DNA from: Paenibacillus sp. NEAU-GSW1
GTDB lineage: Bacteria; Bacillota; Bacilli; Paenibacillales; Paenibacillaceae
Length of the DNA: 42,529 nt
Assembly (NCBI RefSeq): GCF_009737085.1
Contig: NZ_WOVL01000038.1
Span: 1-42,529 of the forward strand
Reading direction: 5' to 3'
The notes beneath the pieces are model-generated. The model saw only the letters and a list, made by a program, of their open reading frames with translations, had not been told where the DNA came from and did no database searches. Each line of letters begins with the position of its first letter. Within the stretch, counting starts at the first letter, position 1. Of the stretch, positions 26,373 to 33,718 are shown piece by piece. Both the position numbers and the translations under genes were made by a program.

Positions 26373-28065
26373 GCGAATACCTCCGTTGTTCATACCACTG
26401 ATTAACCTCATCTGTTATTTTGTCGCCGCCCAGCTTATACCACTCCTGTACGAATTGGTCGAAATCATCGATTGGTCTGCCCAAAATAATATTCATGTAG
26501 GTTTGATCCTGCAGATCGTTAAGAATCTGCTGCTTGTCAATCATGGTATCTGTAGGAGCACCAACAAAACTCTCATACAGCAGCTGATTGTTTTTCTCAT
26601 ACTGATCAATAATGGAAAACGCACCTGTTGGACCATAGGTTTTCAGCCAGCCCCAGCCCGATTCGCCAACGTCTTCTCCAGATAAATACACATCCATTCT
26701 CTTTTTGATATAGATAGCTTCGTCCTTCATATTCGCCATGTTACCGGTCTTTCGCGCGTCTTCTATCTGCCTGTAGGCCTCCAGGTTTTTTCTTGTCGGA
26801 GACGGGGTAACCGGAGATAACTGCCATACCGGGTATGTCGTGTTGTAAAACTTCTCATATTCTGCGGTCTGCCCCCAGTTCTTCTCCAGATGCAAATTAA
26901 TTAGCTTCACAACAGCCTCCGGATGCTCATAGCCTTTTTTAACCGCAAAGAATGTGTTTGTGTTGAATTTAAGCGGCACCTTTGGCGCTTTCCCCGTCGC
27001 AGAAACAATGGGATACGCCTGCCAATCCGCATTTGGATCGTTGTTCCGGCTTATTTGCACCAGAAAGGAAGCCCACTGCTCCCCGTAGATCATGCCGATC
27101 TTTCCATCGGCAACCAGCTTTCTAGCCTTTTCCCCGTCCTTTAAAGCAAATTCGGGGTCTAGCTGACCTTGACTATATATCTTCTGAATCACTTTTAAAG
27201 CCGTTTTGACTTCGGGCTGAATTCCGCCATATACAAGCTTGCCTTGCTTATCCTTGATCCATATATTTGGAAAGGCATCGTAACCAGCCATAAGATCAAC
27301 AAGCCCCATAACCGGATCACCCAAATATTTGGTTGCAGCAATCCCATAAGTATCGTTCTGACTGTTTCGATCAGGGTCTTTCTCGGTAAACGCTTTCGAA
27401 ATCGCCAATAAATCATCCATTGTTTTCGGCGGTGCCAGCTTCAGCCTCTTCAGCCAGTCCGTTCTGATCCATAACAAATCCGCATCTTCAATCGACGAGC
27501 TTGTCTGCGGAATGCCCATCAGCTTGCCGTCAATCGTTGCCGCCTCAAATGGGCCGTCGCCTTCCTCGCTAAGTACTTTTTTCGTTAATGGAGAAGCATA
27601 ATTATGATACGCTTCCGTCAAATCTTCAATTAACCCTGCGTTGCTGAGCTCTCTAAGCTGCTGGGGGGTCACCTGCACGACATCCGGAATATGGCCGGAA
27701 GCAATGGATGCCCCAAGCTTTTGGCGGTATAAATCCCCATTCGCAGTCCATTCGTATTTAATCTTGATTCCCAGCACTTCCTCATTCAGTCTTGTCCAGC
27801 GGTTATCTTCCAAAGTTTCTCCAGGCAATTGTTTGATAAATCCGTCCATAACTTCGCTTACTTCTCTTACAAAAGACAGCTCAATAGGCGGATCATAACG
27901 GATTAGCGCAGGATCAGCGTTCGTTACCGGCACAGGTGTATCATTCTTAGGCTCTTCCGAAAGCTTTGCATTGTTTTCATTCTCGCATGCTGATAAGACT
28001 AACAGTAGAATCAGCGCAGTAAGTATTAAATTTATCTTGTTTATACTAGGCCTTGGTATCCGCAA
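26353..28065 (-). CDS. LplA/YtcQ-like solute-binding lipoprotein without adjacent permeases
   Basis: A 570-residue extracellular binding protein. The signal peptide ends in the lipobox VLSAC, anchoring C27. The body is a large family 1-type fold (KTMDDLLAISKAFTEKDPD, GLVDLMAGYDAFPNIWI) of the YtcQ/LplA group. The frame stays open to 28173, but AAAGGGG lies 8 bases before a TTG at 28065 and the peptide from there is a normal lipoprotein signal. It is coupled to the kinase and regulator genes, and no permease lies in the cluster. It may serve a transporter elsewhere, or present ligand to the kinase as a sensing partner. Confidence 0.88.
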   Translation of the reverse strand: MRIPRPSINKINLILTALILLLVLSACENENNAKLSEEPKNDTPVPVTNADPALIRYDPPIELSFVREVSEVMDGFIKQLPGETLEDNRWTRLNEEVLGIKIKYEWTANGDLYRQKLGASIASGHIPDVVQVTPQQLRELSNAGLIEDLTEAYHNYASPLTKKVLSEEGDGPFEAATIDGKLMGIPQTSSSIEDADLLWIRTDWLKRLKLAPPKTMDDLLAISKAFTEKDPDRNSQNDTYGIAATKYLGDPVMGLVDLMAGYDAFPNIWIKDKQGKLVYGGIQPEVKTALKVIQKIYSQGQLDPEFALKDGEKARKLVADGKIGMIYGEQWASFLVQISRNNDPNADWQAYPIVSATGKAPKVPLKFNTNTFFAVKKGYEHPEAVVKLINLHLEKNWGQTAEYEKFYNTTYPVWQLSPVTPSPTRKNLEAYRQIEDARKTGNMANMKDEAIYIKKRMDVYLSGEDVGESGWGWLKTYGPTGAFSIIDQYEKNNQLLYESFVGAPTDTMIDKQQILNDLQDQTYMNIILGRPIDDFDQFVQEWYKLGGDKITDEVNQWYEQRRYSLVKTAR

Positions 28066-28164
28066 TAGGATTACCCCTTTACACTCAGGCGCAACTGCGA
28101 CGAGCTGTATGCTATTAATCATCTTGTTTGGAACCTGATAATACAATACATATCTCTTTACGCA

Positions 28165-28180
28165 GTTACCCATTGTTTAC
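28165..28180. repeat. Repeated 16-mer, copy 1
   Basis: GTTACCCATTGTTTAC, matched with one mismatch at 28406-28421. Similarity extends about 22 bases leftward (ACAATA...CTTTA), so about 38 bases are duplicated. It lies between the promoter and the start of the binding-protein gene. Confidence 0.5.
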
Positions 28181-28194
28181 TTTTCATACTATGA

Positions 28195-28223
28195 AATGTA
28201 CAGCAGCTGCGAGCTAGTTACAA
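28195..28223 (-). promoter_or_regulatory. Possible promoter of the binding-protein/kinase/regulator operon
   Basis: On the minus strand TTGTAA (28218-28223), 17 bases, TACATT (28195-28200), about 130 bases before the TTG start. It lies directly after the terminator at 28226-28257. Confidence 0.4.
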
Positions 28224-28225
28224 GT

Positions 28226-28257
28226 CAAAAAACCGTGCGGGCTGTAACCCGCACGGT
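28226..28257 (-). terminator. Intrinsic terminator with no upstream gene on its strand
   Basis: ACCGTGCGGG (28232-28241) and CCCGCACGGT (28248-28257) form a perfect stem with a 6-base loop, followed by six T on the minus strand only. The next minus-strand gene upstream ends at 30888, so the gene it served is gone, or it acts in a leader. Confidence 0.85.
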
Positions 28258-28329
28258 CGTTTCGAGCTGAAACTATCATTGCGCTTCCCAGCTGCATGCC
28301 GTGAACGAAGTATTTTCGCAGTAAAGGTG

Positions 28330-28343
28330 TGCAACCGCTTTCG
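28330..28343 (-). promoter_or_regulatory. Possible cre (CcpA site)
   Basis: TGCAACCGCTTTCG fits the cre consensus except the last fixed base. It lies 265 bases before the binding-protein start and upstream of a terminator, so its target is unclear. Confidence 0.35.
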
Positions 28344-28405
28344 AAATGATCATTTTAATTATCTGACCAGCGGACAAAGCTAAACAATATGCATTTCTTT
28401 ATTTC

Positions 28406-28421
28406 GTTACCCGTTGTTTAC
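28406..28421. repeat. Repeated 16-mer, copy 2
   Basis: GTTACCCGTTGTTTAC, the second copy of the sequence at 28165-28180. It lies 240 bases from the first, across the orphan terminator, in a gene-free stretch (28258-28757) where I see no other gene. Confidence 0.5.
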
Positions 28422-28757
28422 TAGTTTGAGCGCTTCAGTTCATCCTCCATACCGCATGACAGCCACAGTAGACGCAGCTTTTGCTCTTAAATCTGGATAC
28501 GGAACCCGTACATGATTTGAGCTGTAATTGAATTTCAATATGATTTTCAGTTCATTTTTTGATGTATTATCAGGAAGGCTACACCGTTAAAATAATAATG
28601 ACATTGCTTTCAGATGTTGCTCAATAAGGGGGTGCTTGAAATCATCATCTAAGCGCTTGGACTGTACGTCAAAAGCAACACAATTTATAAAACAAAAGTA
28701 GAATTTCAATAAGAGCAAAAAAATCATATCTTTAGGACATTCCGACTAACTGATAAG

Positions 28758-28835
28758 TTTCACTTCTGGAGCGGCGCCGCCAACGAGTATACGATTACGA
28801 AGAACGGCACGAGCATCGCGGGCACAGCTTCATAG
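28758..28835 (+). pseudogene. Possible relic of a fibronectin-III-like module
   Basis: A short GC-rich island translates as FHFWSGAAANEYTITKNGTS then IAGTAS and a stop. The pattern (aromatic, small residues, YTITKNGT) resembles the mid-strands of fibronectin-III or Ig modules of secreted glycosidases. It is too short to prove. Confidence 0.35.
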
Positions 28836-28907
28836 AGCCTGAAGATTTTACATTCAAGACTTTGCTAGAATAAAGGCTGTATCCATGAAATAGGAGGCCA
28901 GTATTGT

Positions 28908-30404
28908 ATGGTTAAAGCGCAAATTGCTAAGGGTCCTTTCGAACCTACATTTGAATCGCTCAGGAAATTCGAGTGTCCGGAATGGTTCCGTGACGCGAAG
29001 CTGGGCATATGGTCGCACTGGGGCGCACAATCGGTGCCGATGTTCGGAGACTGGTACGCCCGAAACATGTATTACGAGGGTTCTGAGCAATACCGGTACC
29101 ATATTCGCCATTACGGACATCCGTCGAAATTCGGCTACAAAGATATCGTTCAGCTATGGAAAGCGGAAAATTTCGATCCAGAATCGCTGATGGACTTGTA
29201 CGTGGCTGCCGGCGCCAAGTATTTCGTTGCGCAGGCGATGCACCATGACAACTTCTTTAACTACGATTCGAAAATTCACCGCTGGAACTCGGTCAACATG
29301 GGACCGAAGAAAGATATTGTTGCGCTGTGGAAAGCATCCGCTTCCCGCCGAGGACTGCCTTTCGGTCTGAGCGAGCATCTGGGAGCGACGTTCAGCTGGT
29401 TTAAATTCAATAAGGGTCAGGATAAGGAAGGCCTTTATGCGGGAGTCCTGTATGATGGTAATGACCCTGAATTCGAGGATTTATATTTGCCGAACCGCGA
29501 GCATTATGATCCGGACAAGCTGCTGTCCGAGCCGAGACCATGGTATACAACCAATCCTTTGTGGCATCAGCGCTGGCTTGACGTCATCAGGGAAGTCACC
29601 GATCTGTACCAGCCGGATTTGCTGTACTCCGACGGCGGTCTGCCGTTCGCCAGCGCATGGGATAATAGAGACGCATCTTTGGACGATCCTTTGTTCGCAG
29701 CCGGGCTGCAGGCGGTCGCACACCTGTATAATACCAGCGCCGCGGCTAACGGCGGGGTGAATCGCGCCCTTTTTAATCAGAAAGACCGCAGGCAGGACGT
29801 TTACCGCATCGGGATCCTCGACATTGAGCGTAGCCAGTCTCCGGAGATCAGGCCTGACCCTTGGCAGACGGATACGTGTGTCGGGGATTGGTTCTATAAT
29901 GTCAATACTGTTTATAAAAAACCGGGGCATGTCATCGAAATTCTGGTCGATATCATTGCCAAGAACGGCAACCTGCTCCTCAATATTCCGCAGAAGCCGG
30001 ACGGTACGATTGATGATGAATGCAAGTATATCTTGCAAGAGATGGCCAAATGGATTCGGGTTTGCGAGGAAGGCGTATACGGCACAAGGCCGTTCCGCGT
30101 ATCGGGCGAAGGTCTTTCCCGCGTCGTCATCGACCATTTCACGGAGGACAGGGTAGACTGGAACGCAAGCGACTTTCGTTTCACACAAAAGGGAAATACG
30201 CTGTACGCTTTCCAAATGCGGTGGCCGGAAGATCATCGCGCCGTCATTCGTACATTGACTCCAGCAGACCAAGTGAAGTCCGTCCGGTTGCTTGGAGCGG
30301 GAGATGTTCCGTTCGAACAGGCGTACGGAGCTCTGATCGTTTCGCTGCCGGACAGACGTCCGACACCGTATGTCAACTGCCTAGCGATTGAACTACATTG
30401 TTAA
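28908..30404 (+). CDS. GH29 alpha-L-fucosidase-like enzyme, cytoplasmic
   Basis: A 498-residue protein with the GH29 barrel: WFRDAKLGIWSHWGAQSVP near the start, the YFVAQAMHHDNF substrate segment, and D242 in DLLYSDGG as the likely nucleophile. The barrel closes near ILVDIIAKNGNLLLNIPQK, followed by a C-terminal beta domain. Length is normal for the family, and no signal peptide is present, so it would act on imported fucosylated oligosaccharides. AGGAGG lies 10 bases before ATG. It is a single gene with its own terminator. Family assignment is firm; fucose specificity is an inference from the family. Confidence 0.9.
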   Translation: MVKAQIAKGPFEPTFESLRKFECPEWFRDAKLGIWSHWGAQSVPMFGDWYARNMYYEGSEQYRYHIRHYGHPSKFGYKDIVQLWKAENFDPESLMDLYVAAGAKYFVAQAMHHDNFFNYDSKIHRWNSVNMGPKKDIVALWKASASRRGLPFGLSEHLGATFSWFKFNKGQDKEGLYAGVLYDGNDPEFEDLYLPNREHYDPDKLLSEPRPWYTTNPLWHQRWLDVIREVTDLYQPDLLYSDGGLPFASAWDNRDASLDDPLFAAGLQAVAHLYNTSAAANGGVNRALFNQKDRRQDVYRIGILDIERSQSPEIRPDPWQTDTCVGDWFYNVNTVYKKPGHVIEILVDIIAKNGNLLLNIPQKPDGTIDDECKYILQEMAKWIRVCEEGVYGTRPFRVSGEGLSRVVIDHFTEDRVDWNASDFRFTQKGNTLYAFQMRWPEDHRAVIRTLTPADQVKSVRLLGAGDVPFEQAYGALIVSLPDRRPTPYVNCLAIELHC

Positions 30405-30420
30405 TTCTAAGCCTATAAGC

Positions 30421-30460
30421 AAAGCCGGCTGACGTTATCCGATCAGCCGGCTTTATTGTT
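30421..30460 (+). terminator. Terminator of the GH29 gene
   Basis: AAAGCCGGCTGA (30421-30432) and TCAGCCGGCTTT (30443-30454) form a perfect stem, followed by ATTGTT. It starts 17 bases after the stop codon. Confidence 0.88.
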
Positions 30461-30483
30461 CATATGGGCAATGGATATTCCTC

Positions 30484-30510
30484 CAACCGCATATGGGTCC
30501 TAGACTACAT
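30484..30510. repeat. Duplicate of a glycosidase C-terminal sequence, copy 1
   Basis: These 27 bases match 30764-30790 at 23 positions. On the minus strand both read as a DPYA segment (here after an in-frame stop: DPYAVGG; there LDPYAIE). They look like two decayed ends of related genes. Confidence 0.45.
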
Positions 30511-30519
30511 CAACTTGAT

Positions 30520-30714
30520 TTAGCACTCCACAACCAACTTGATGACGGTATCAAGCGGCTCCCAATTATCTTGAGGAACTTTGATCGATATCCCTCGTTC
30601 ATCTTGTTCGGTGAAGTTTTTCTCCCAGTCGATGGGCATAATGTTTCCGGTAATTTCATGAGGACCTTCGTCGCATTGAAAATCGCCGATCCATCCGGAT
30701 CGCGGATTGATTAC
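30520..30714 (-). pseudogene. Relic of a carbohydrate enzyme C-terminus
   Basis: The minus strand holds about 65 open codons without a start or ribosome site, including GDFQCDEGPHEITGNIMP and, at the end, NWEPLDTVIKLVVEC. The closing pattern PLDTVIKLVVE resembles the last strand of glycosidase C-terminal domains. The parent family is not certain. Confidence 0.4.
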
Positions 30715-30746
30715 ACATGGGGGAAGCTAAGGCCGATTATTGAAAG

Positions 30747-30881
30747 TTATATGTGGACGATTTCAATCGCATATGGATCCAAGTCTACATTAGGACCGAC
30801 GGTTATTTCTTTCAGAAGGCTCCTGTACGTGCCCTTCAGCTCGACCGTTTGCTGCTTTTGCGTCAGATTCAACAGGAACAA
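30747..30881 (-). pseudogene. Relic of a GH42-like beta-galactosidase C-terminus
   Basis: The minus strand reads LFLLNLTQKQQTVELKGTYR, then SLLKEITVGPNVDLDPYAIE and a stop. The layout (FLLN, then VEL, then a LxPYAIEI ending) is that of the C-terminal beta-sandwich of GH42 beta-galactosidases. No catalytic domain remains upstream, where the AraC gene now lies 6 bases away. Confidence 0.6.
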
Positions 30882-30887
30882 ATAATA

Positions 30888-31712
30888 TCATTCATAGTTG
30901 TTTATAGACTGTTGAAAGATATCTTGTTCTCTCCATTGTGTGGGAGTCATATTAAAGTGTTTTTTAAACAGCTTCGAAAATTCCATTTGATTGTCATATC
31001 CGACACTATTGGCAACTTCTTTAATGGTCATGCTGCTTTTTTTGAGTGATTGTGAAGCCATCTCCATTTTAAGAGAAATTATAAATTGTTGTGTGCTTAT
31101 GCCGCAAATGCTTTTGAAGATACGTGCCAGATGACTGCGGTCTATGTTTAAAAAAAGTGCAATTTCAGCAACGAATATCCTTTTGTGAACATTGCTTCTT
31201 ATATAGTTTTTTGCATAAGAGACATATGTTTCTGCTAGATTCTCATCTTTCTTTAATAATTTACCCTTCGTAAGTGCCGCGATAAATGACCAAAGATGGC
31301 TCATGATTGTTTCGAAGTCACACCAGCCTAAATCTATTATATTCTTAAGTGCGTTTCCAACGCCATTATCATCATTTATAACGTGGTTTTCGTTTGAGAA
31401 GCCTGCCACAGTCATAAGCTTTTCCGAAAAGCTGCCGTCAAACTCAATCCAGCGATACAGCCACGGCTCAGTGTCATCTGCCTTATAATATGCAGTTTGT
31501 TTCGGATAAATCAGAAAAAGCTGTCCTGCATGTACGTTATAAGCTTTTTTATTAATATGCAATTCGCCTTGCCCGCTGTAAATGTAATGAATTAAATAGA
31601 AGTTACGCACTGCAGGTCCAAAGGAATATCCGTTATCACACTGCTGTTCACCATATTGCATGGGATAAATATCAGATGAGATTAAAGGGCTTTTTGCATA
31701 ATATAGTTTCAT
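30888..31712 (-). CDS. AraC-family transcriptional regulator with cupin-type sensor
   Basis: A 274-residue one-component regulator. The N-terminal half is an AraC-type cupin (GQGELHINKKAYNVHAGQLF at about 48-67), which binds a sugar. The C-terminal half has two helix-turn-helix motifs (about 170-270), ending VGYDNQMEFSKLFKKHFNMTP. GGGAGC lies 8 bases before ATG. It is divergent from the GH27 gene, sharing a 126-base intergenic region, so it most likely controls that gene, perhaps in response to galactose-containing sugars. Confidence 0.9.
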   Translation of the reverse strand: MKLYYAKSPLISSDIYPMQYGEQQCDNGYSFGPAVRNFYLIHYIYSGQGELHINKKAYNVHAGQLFLIYPKQTAYYKADDTEPWLYRWIEFDGSFSEKLMTVAGFSNENHVINDDNGVGNALKNIIDLGWCDFETIMSHLWSFIAALTKGKLLKKDENLAETYVSYAKNYIRSNVHKRIFVAEIALFLNIDRSHLARIFKSICGISTQQFIISLKMEMASQSLKKSSMTIKEVANSVGYDNQMEFSKLFKKHFNMTPTQWREQDIFQQSINNYE

Positions 31713-31772
31713 TGAAATCAGCTCCCGAAATTAATATATCACATTTCCCCATAATCACTCGATAAAAACATA

Positions 31773-31801
31773 TTTATCAACAAATTTATTTGTCTTATCA
31801 T
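31773..31801 (+). promoter_or_regulatory. Promoter of the GH27 gene with internal palindrome
   Basis: TTTATC (31773-31778), a 17-base spacer and TATCAT (31796-31801). Inside the spacer ACAAAT-TT-ATTTGT (31780-31793) is a perfect palindrome and a possible operator. It lies in the divergent region shared with the AraC gene. Confidence 0.5.
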
Positions 31802-31811
31802 AACAATGAAA

Positions 31812-31825
31812 ATGCAAGCGTTTAA
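31812..31825 (+). promoter_or_regulatory. Partial cre downstream of the GH27 promoter
   Basis: ATGCAAGCGTTTAAGG keeps the TGNAANCG half of the CcpA consensus but departs at the last fixed bases. Its position just after the -10 would suit roadblock repression. Confidence 0.35.
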
Positions 31826-31838
31826 GGGAGGGTTTCTT

Positions 31839-33683
31839 ATGGACAAGTTTATGAATTTAAATTCAATATCTGCCTCCGTATCGGCTAGAACGACATCAAG
31901 GACTGCTCCGGACGAGATCACGGATCCTGACTATATGTTTCCGGCTTTCTCAAACGGCAAGGTGCTTTTAGATAAAAAGCAGGGACGCCTCCCCGCCATG
32001 GGCTGGAACAGTTGGAATGCTTTTGGCAGTAAGAACAACGAGGCACTCACAAAGGCTATGGCAGACGCAATTGTTGATTTGGGACTGGCGGATCTGGGAT
32101 ACAAGTATGTCGTGCTCGATGACGGCTGCTATAAGTCCGAACGCGTAAACGGATTGCTTTCAAATGAAACGATTAAATTTCCAAGCGGCTTTAAGGCATT
32201 ATCTGATTACATACACAGCAAGGGACTTAAATTCGGCATGTACAATGATATAGGCACAAATCTTTGTGCAGGCTCTGCCGTAGGTACTTGCGGCTTTGAG
32301 GATGTCGACACGAGGTCTTATATGGACTGGGGGGTTGACTTTATAAAGGTTGATAACTGCTATTACCTTTGGGACAATGCAACGTTCTCAGACTCAACAA
32401 ATTCAAAATATTCCTATGCCCCGAATATCAGAAGCATAACGGTTACGGGCGAGGAACTGAAAATAACTTTAAATGCTGTTAAGGACGGTGTGCTTTTAGG
32501 CCAGGGTGCATCAAAAAACAGTGGCGACTATGTGACAAATATCGGTACATTCGACGGAACAAACGTGGGTACAACACCTGTGGGCGACCGCTGGGGCGAG
32601 CTTGCGTTTACTGTGAACGCACCGGCTAGCGGAAAATACGCCATAACCATAAATTACGCAAGCGGTGAGGAGGATGGCACGGGACGCTGGCTTCAGCTTG
32701 CAGTAGGAAACGCAGATCATGAAACTCGATATTTTGATCATTTGCTTCCTCTTACCCAAAGTACAGCTACCTTTGCAGATTCGGAAGAAATAACGGTATC
32801 CTTAAATAAGGGTGAAAATATTATACGTCTTATGAACCACAGAAGGCAGGAAAATACCCTTAATTCATATGCGGCTTTGCTCGAAGGCTTGAACAAGGCT
32901 GACCCTGACCATGATGTTGTATTCTCCATCTGTGAATGGGGTAAAACACAGCCGCATAACTGGGGATATAAGGTTGGAGACTCATGGCGCATTCTTAATG
33001 ATATAACCTTCAGTGTCGGCTCTGATGGTAATCCGGGCTCCGCCGAATGGAGTTCAAACCATACCGCAAGTATAACCTCGCAGTACAGCAAGGCGGTTAT
33101 TATGGACGAGTTTGCCGGACTTGACAAGGGGTGGAACGATCCCGATATGCTTGTAATCGGTATGAACGGAATCACAAATACCATGAGTAAAACTCATATG
33201 ACGATGTGGTGTATGATGAATTCCCCGATTATGCTTGGAATGGATTTAAGACGGGTTACAAAGGATGACGAGCTATGGACGATTATTGCGAACAAAGATG
33301 TAATTGCATTGAATCAGGATACCCTCGGTATTCAGGCAAAAAGAATTTACTGCTCTATCGATAATGCCCATCCCGATACGGCCTATATTGCGAATAACAA
33401 CCGTGTTGATATTCTTGTAAAGCCTCTTGCGAACGGAGATATTGCAATATCCTATATTAATCTCAGCGACTCAAGAGACACGAAGAAGCATTCCGTTGAT
33501 GTAAGCCGCATTATCGATTATATTGGGCAGAAAATAATCGATGCTGAAAAATTTAAAAATGCCGCAAGCTATTACCTAAAGGATTTATGGACAGGTGAGA
33601 TTACAACGAACATTTCAAGCACCTTCTCTGTTACAGGCATTGACGCCTATGACAGTGTTACCATAAGAGTTACTCCTGTTTAA
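31839..33683 (+). CDS. GH27 alpha-galactosidase-type enzyme with inserted carbohydrate-binding module
   Basis: A 614-residue protein. The GH27 barrel starts at PAMGWNSWNAFG (52-63). The nucleophile is D172 in FIKVDNCY and the acid/base D436 in WNDPDML. Between them, residues about 190-350 form a separate beta-rich domain (YAITINYASGEEDGTGRWLQ), like CBM35/CBM6 modules, inserted into the barrel. A C-terminal beta domain follows (about 510-614). No signal peptide is visible: the first 30 residues are polar, so the enzyme seems cytoplasmic. GGGAGG lies 7 bases before the ATG at 31839. It is divergent from an AraC regulator and followed after 35 bases by the SLH-rhodanese gene. Codon use looks more AT-rich and clostridia-like than the neighbours, which may mean transfer. 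Galactosidase, arabinopyranosidase or acetylgalactosaminidase activity cannot be told apart here. Confidence 0.9.
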   Translation: MDKFMNLNSISASVSARTTSRTAPDEITDPDYMFPAFSNGKVLLDKKQGRLPAMGWNSWNAFGSKNNEALTKAMADAIVDLGLADLGYKYVVLDDGCYKSERVNGLLSNETIKFPSGFKALSDYIHSKGLKFGMYNDIGTNLCAGSAVGTCGFEDVDTRSYMDWGVDFIKVDNCYYLWDNATFSDSTNSKYSYAPNIRSITVTGEELKITLNAVKDGVLLGQGASKNSGDYVTNIGTFDGTNVGTTPVGDRWGELAFTVNAPASGKYAITINYASGEEDGTGRWLQLAVGNADHETRYFDHLLPLTQSTATFADSEEITVSLNKGENIIRLMNHRRQENTLNSYAALLEGLNKADPDHDVVFSICEWGKTQPHNWGYKVGDSWRILNDITFSVGSDGNPGSAEWSSNHTASITSQYSKAVIMDEFAGLDKGWNDPDMLVIGMNGITNTMSKTHMTMWCMMNSPIMLGMDLRRVTKDDELWTIIANKDVIALNQDTLGIQAKRIYCSIDNAHPDTAYIANNNRVDILVKPLANGDIAISYINLSDSRDTKKHSVDVSRIIDYIGQKIIDAEKFKNAASYYLKDLWTGEITTNISSTFSVTGIDAYDSVTIRVTPV

Positions 33684-33718
33684 CCAGAGAACTTCACGCG
33701 AATTATAGGAGGAAACTA

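Noticed and set aside
28427..28437. cre-like palindrome TGAGCGCTTCA
   Set aside because: One base short of the CcpA spacing and not near a gene start.
29481..30272. A 263-codon minus-strand frame
   Set aside because: It is antisense to the GH29 gene and has no family signature or ribosome site.
30493..30885. A 130-codon plus-strand frame
   Set aside because: The opposite strand holds recognisable glycosidase relics; this frame has no domain.
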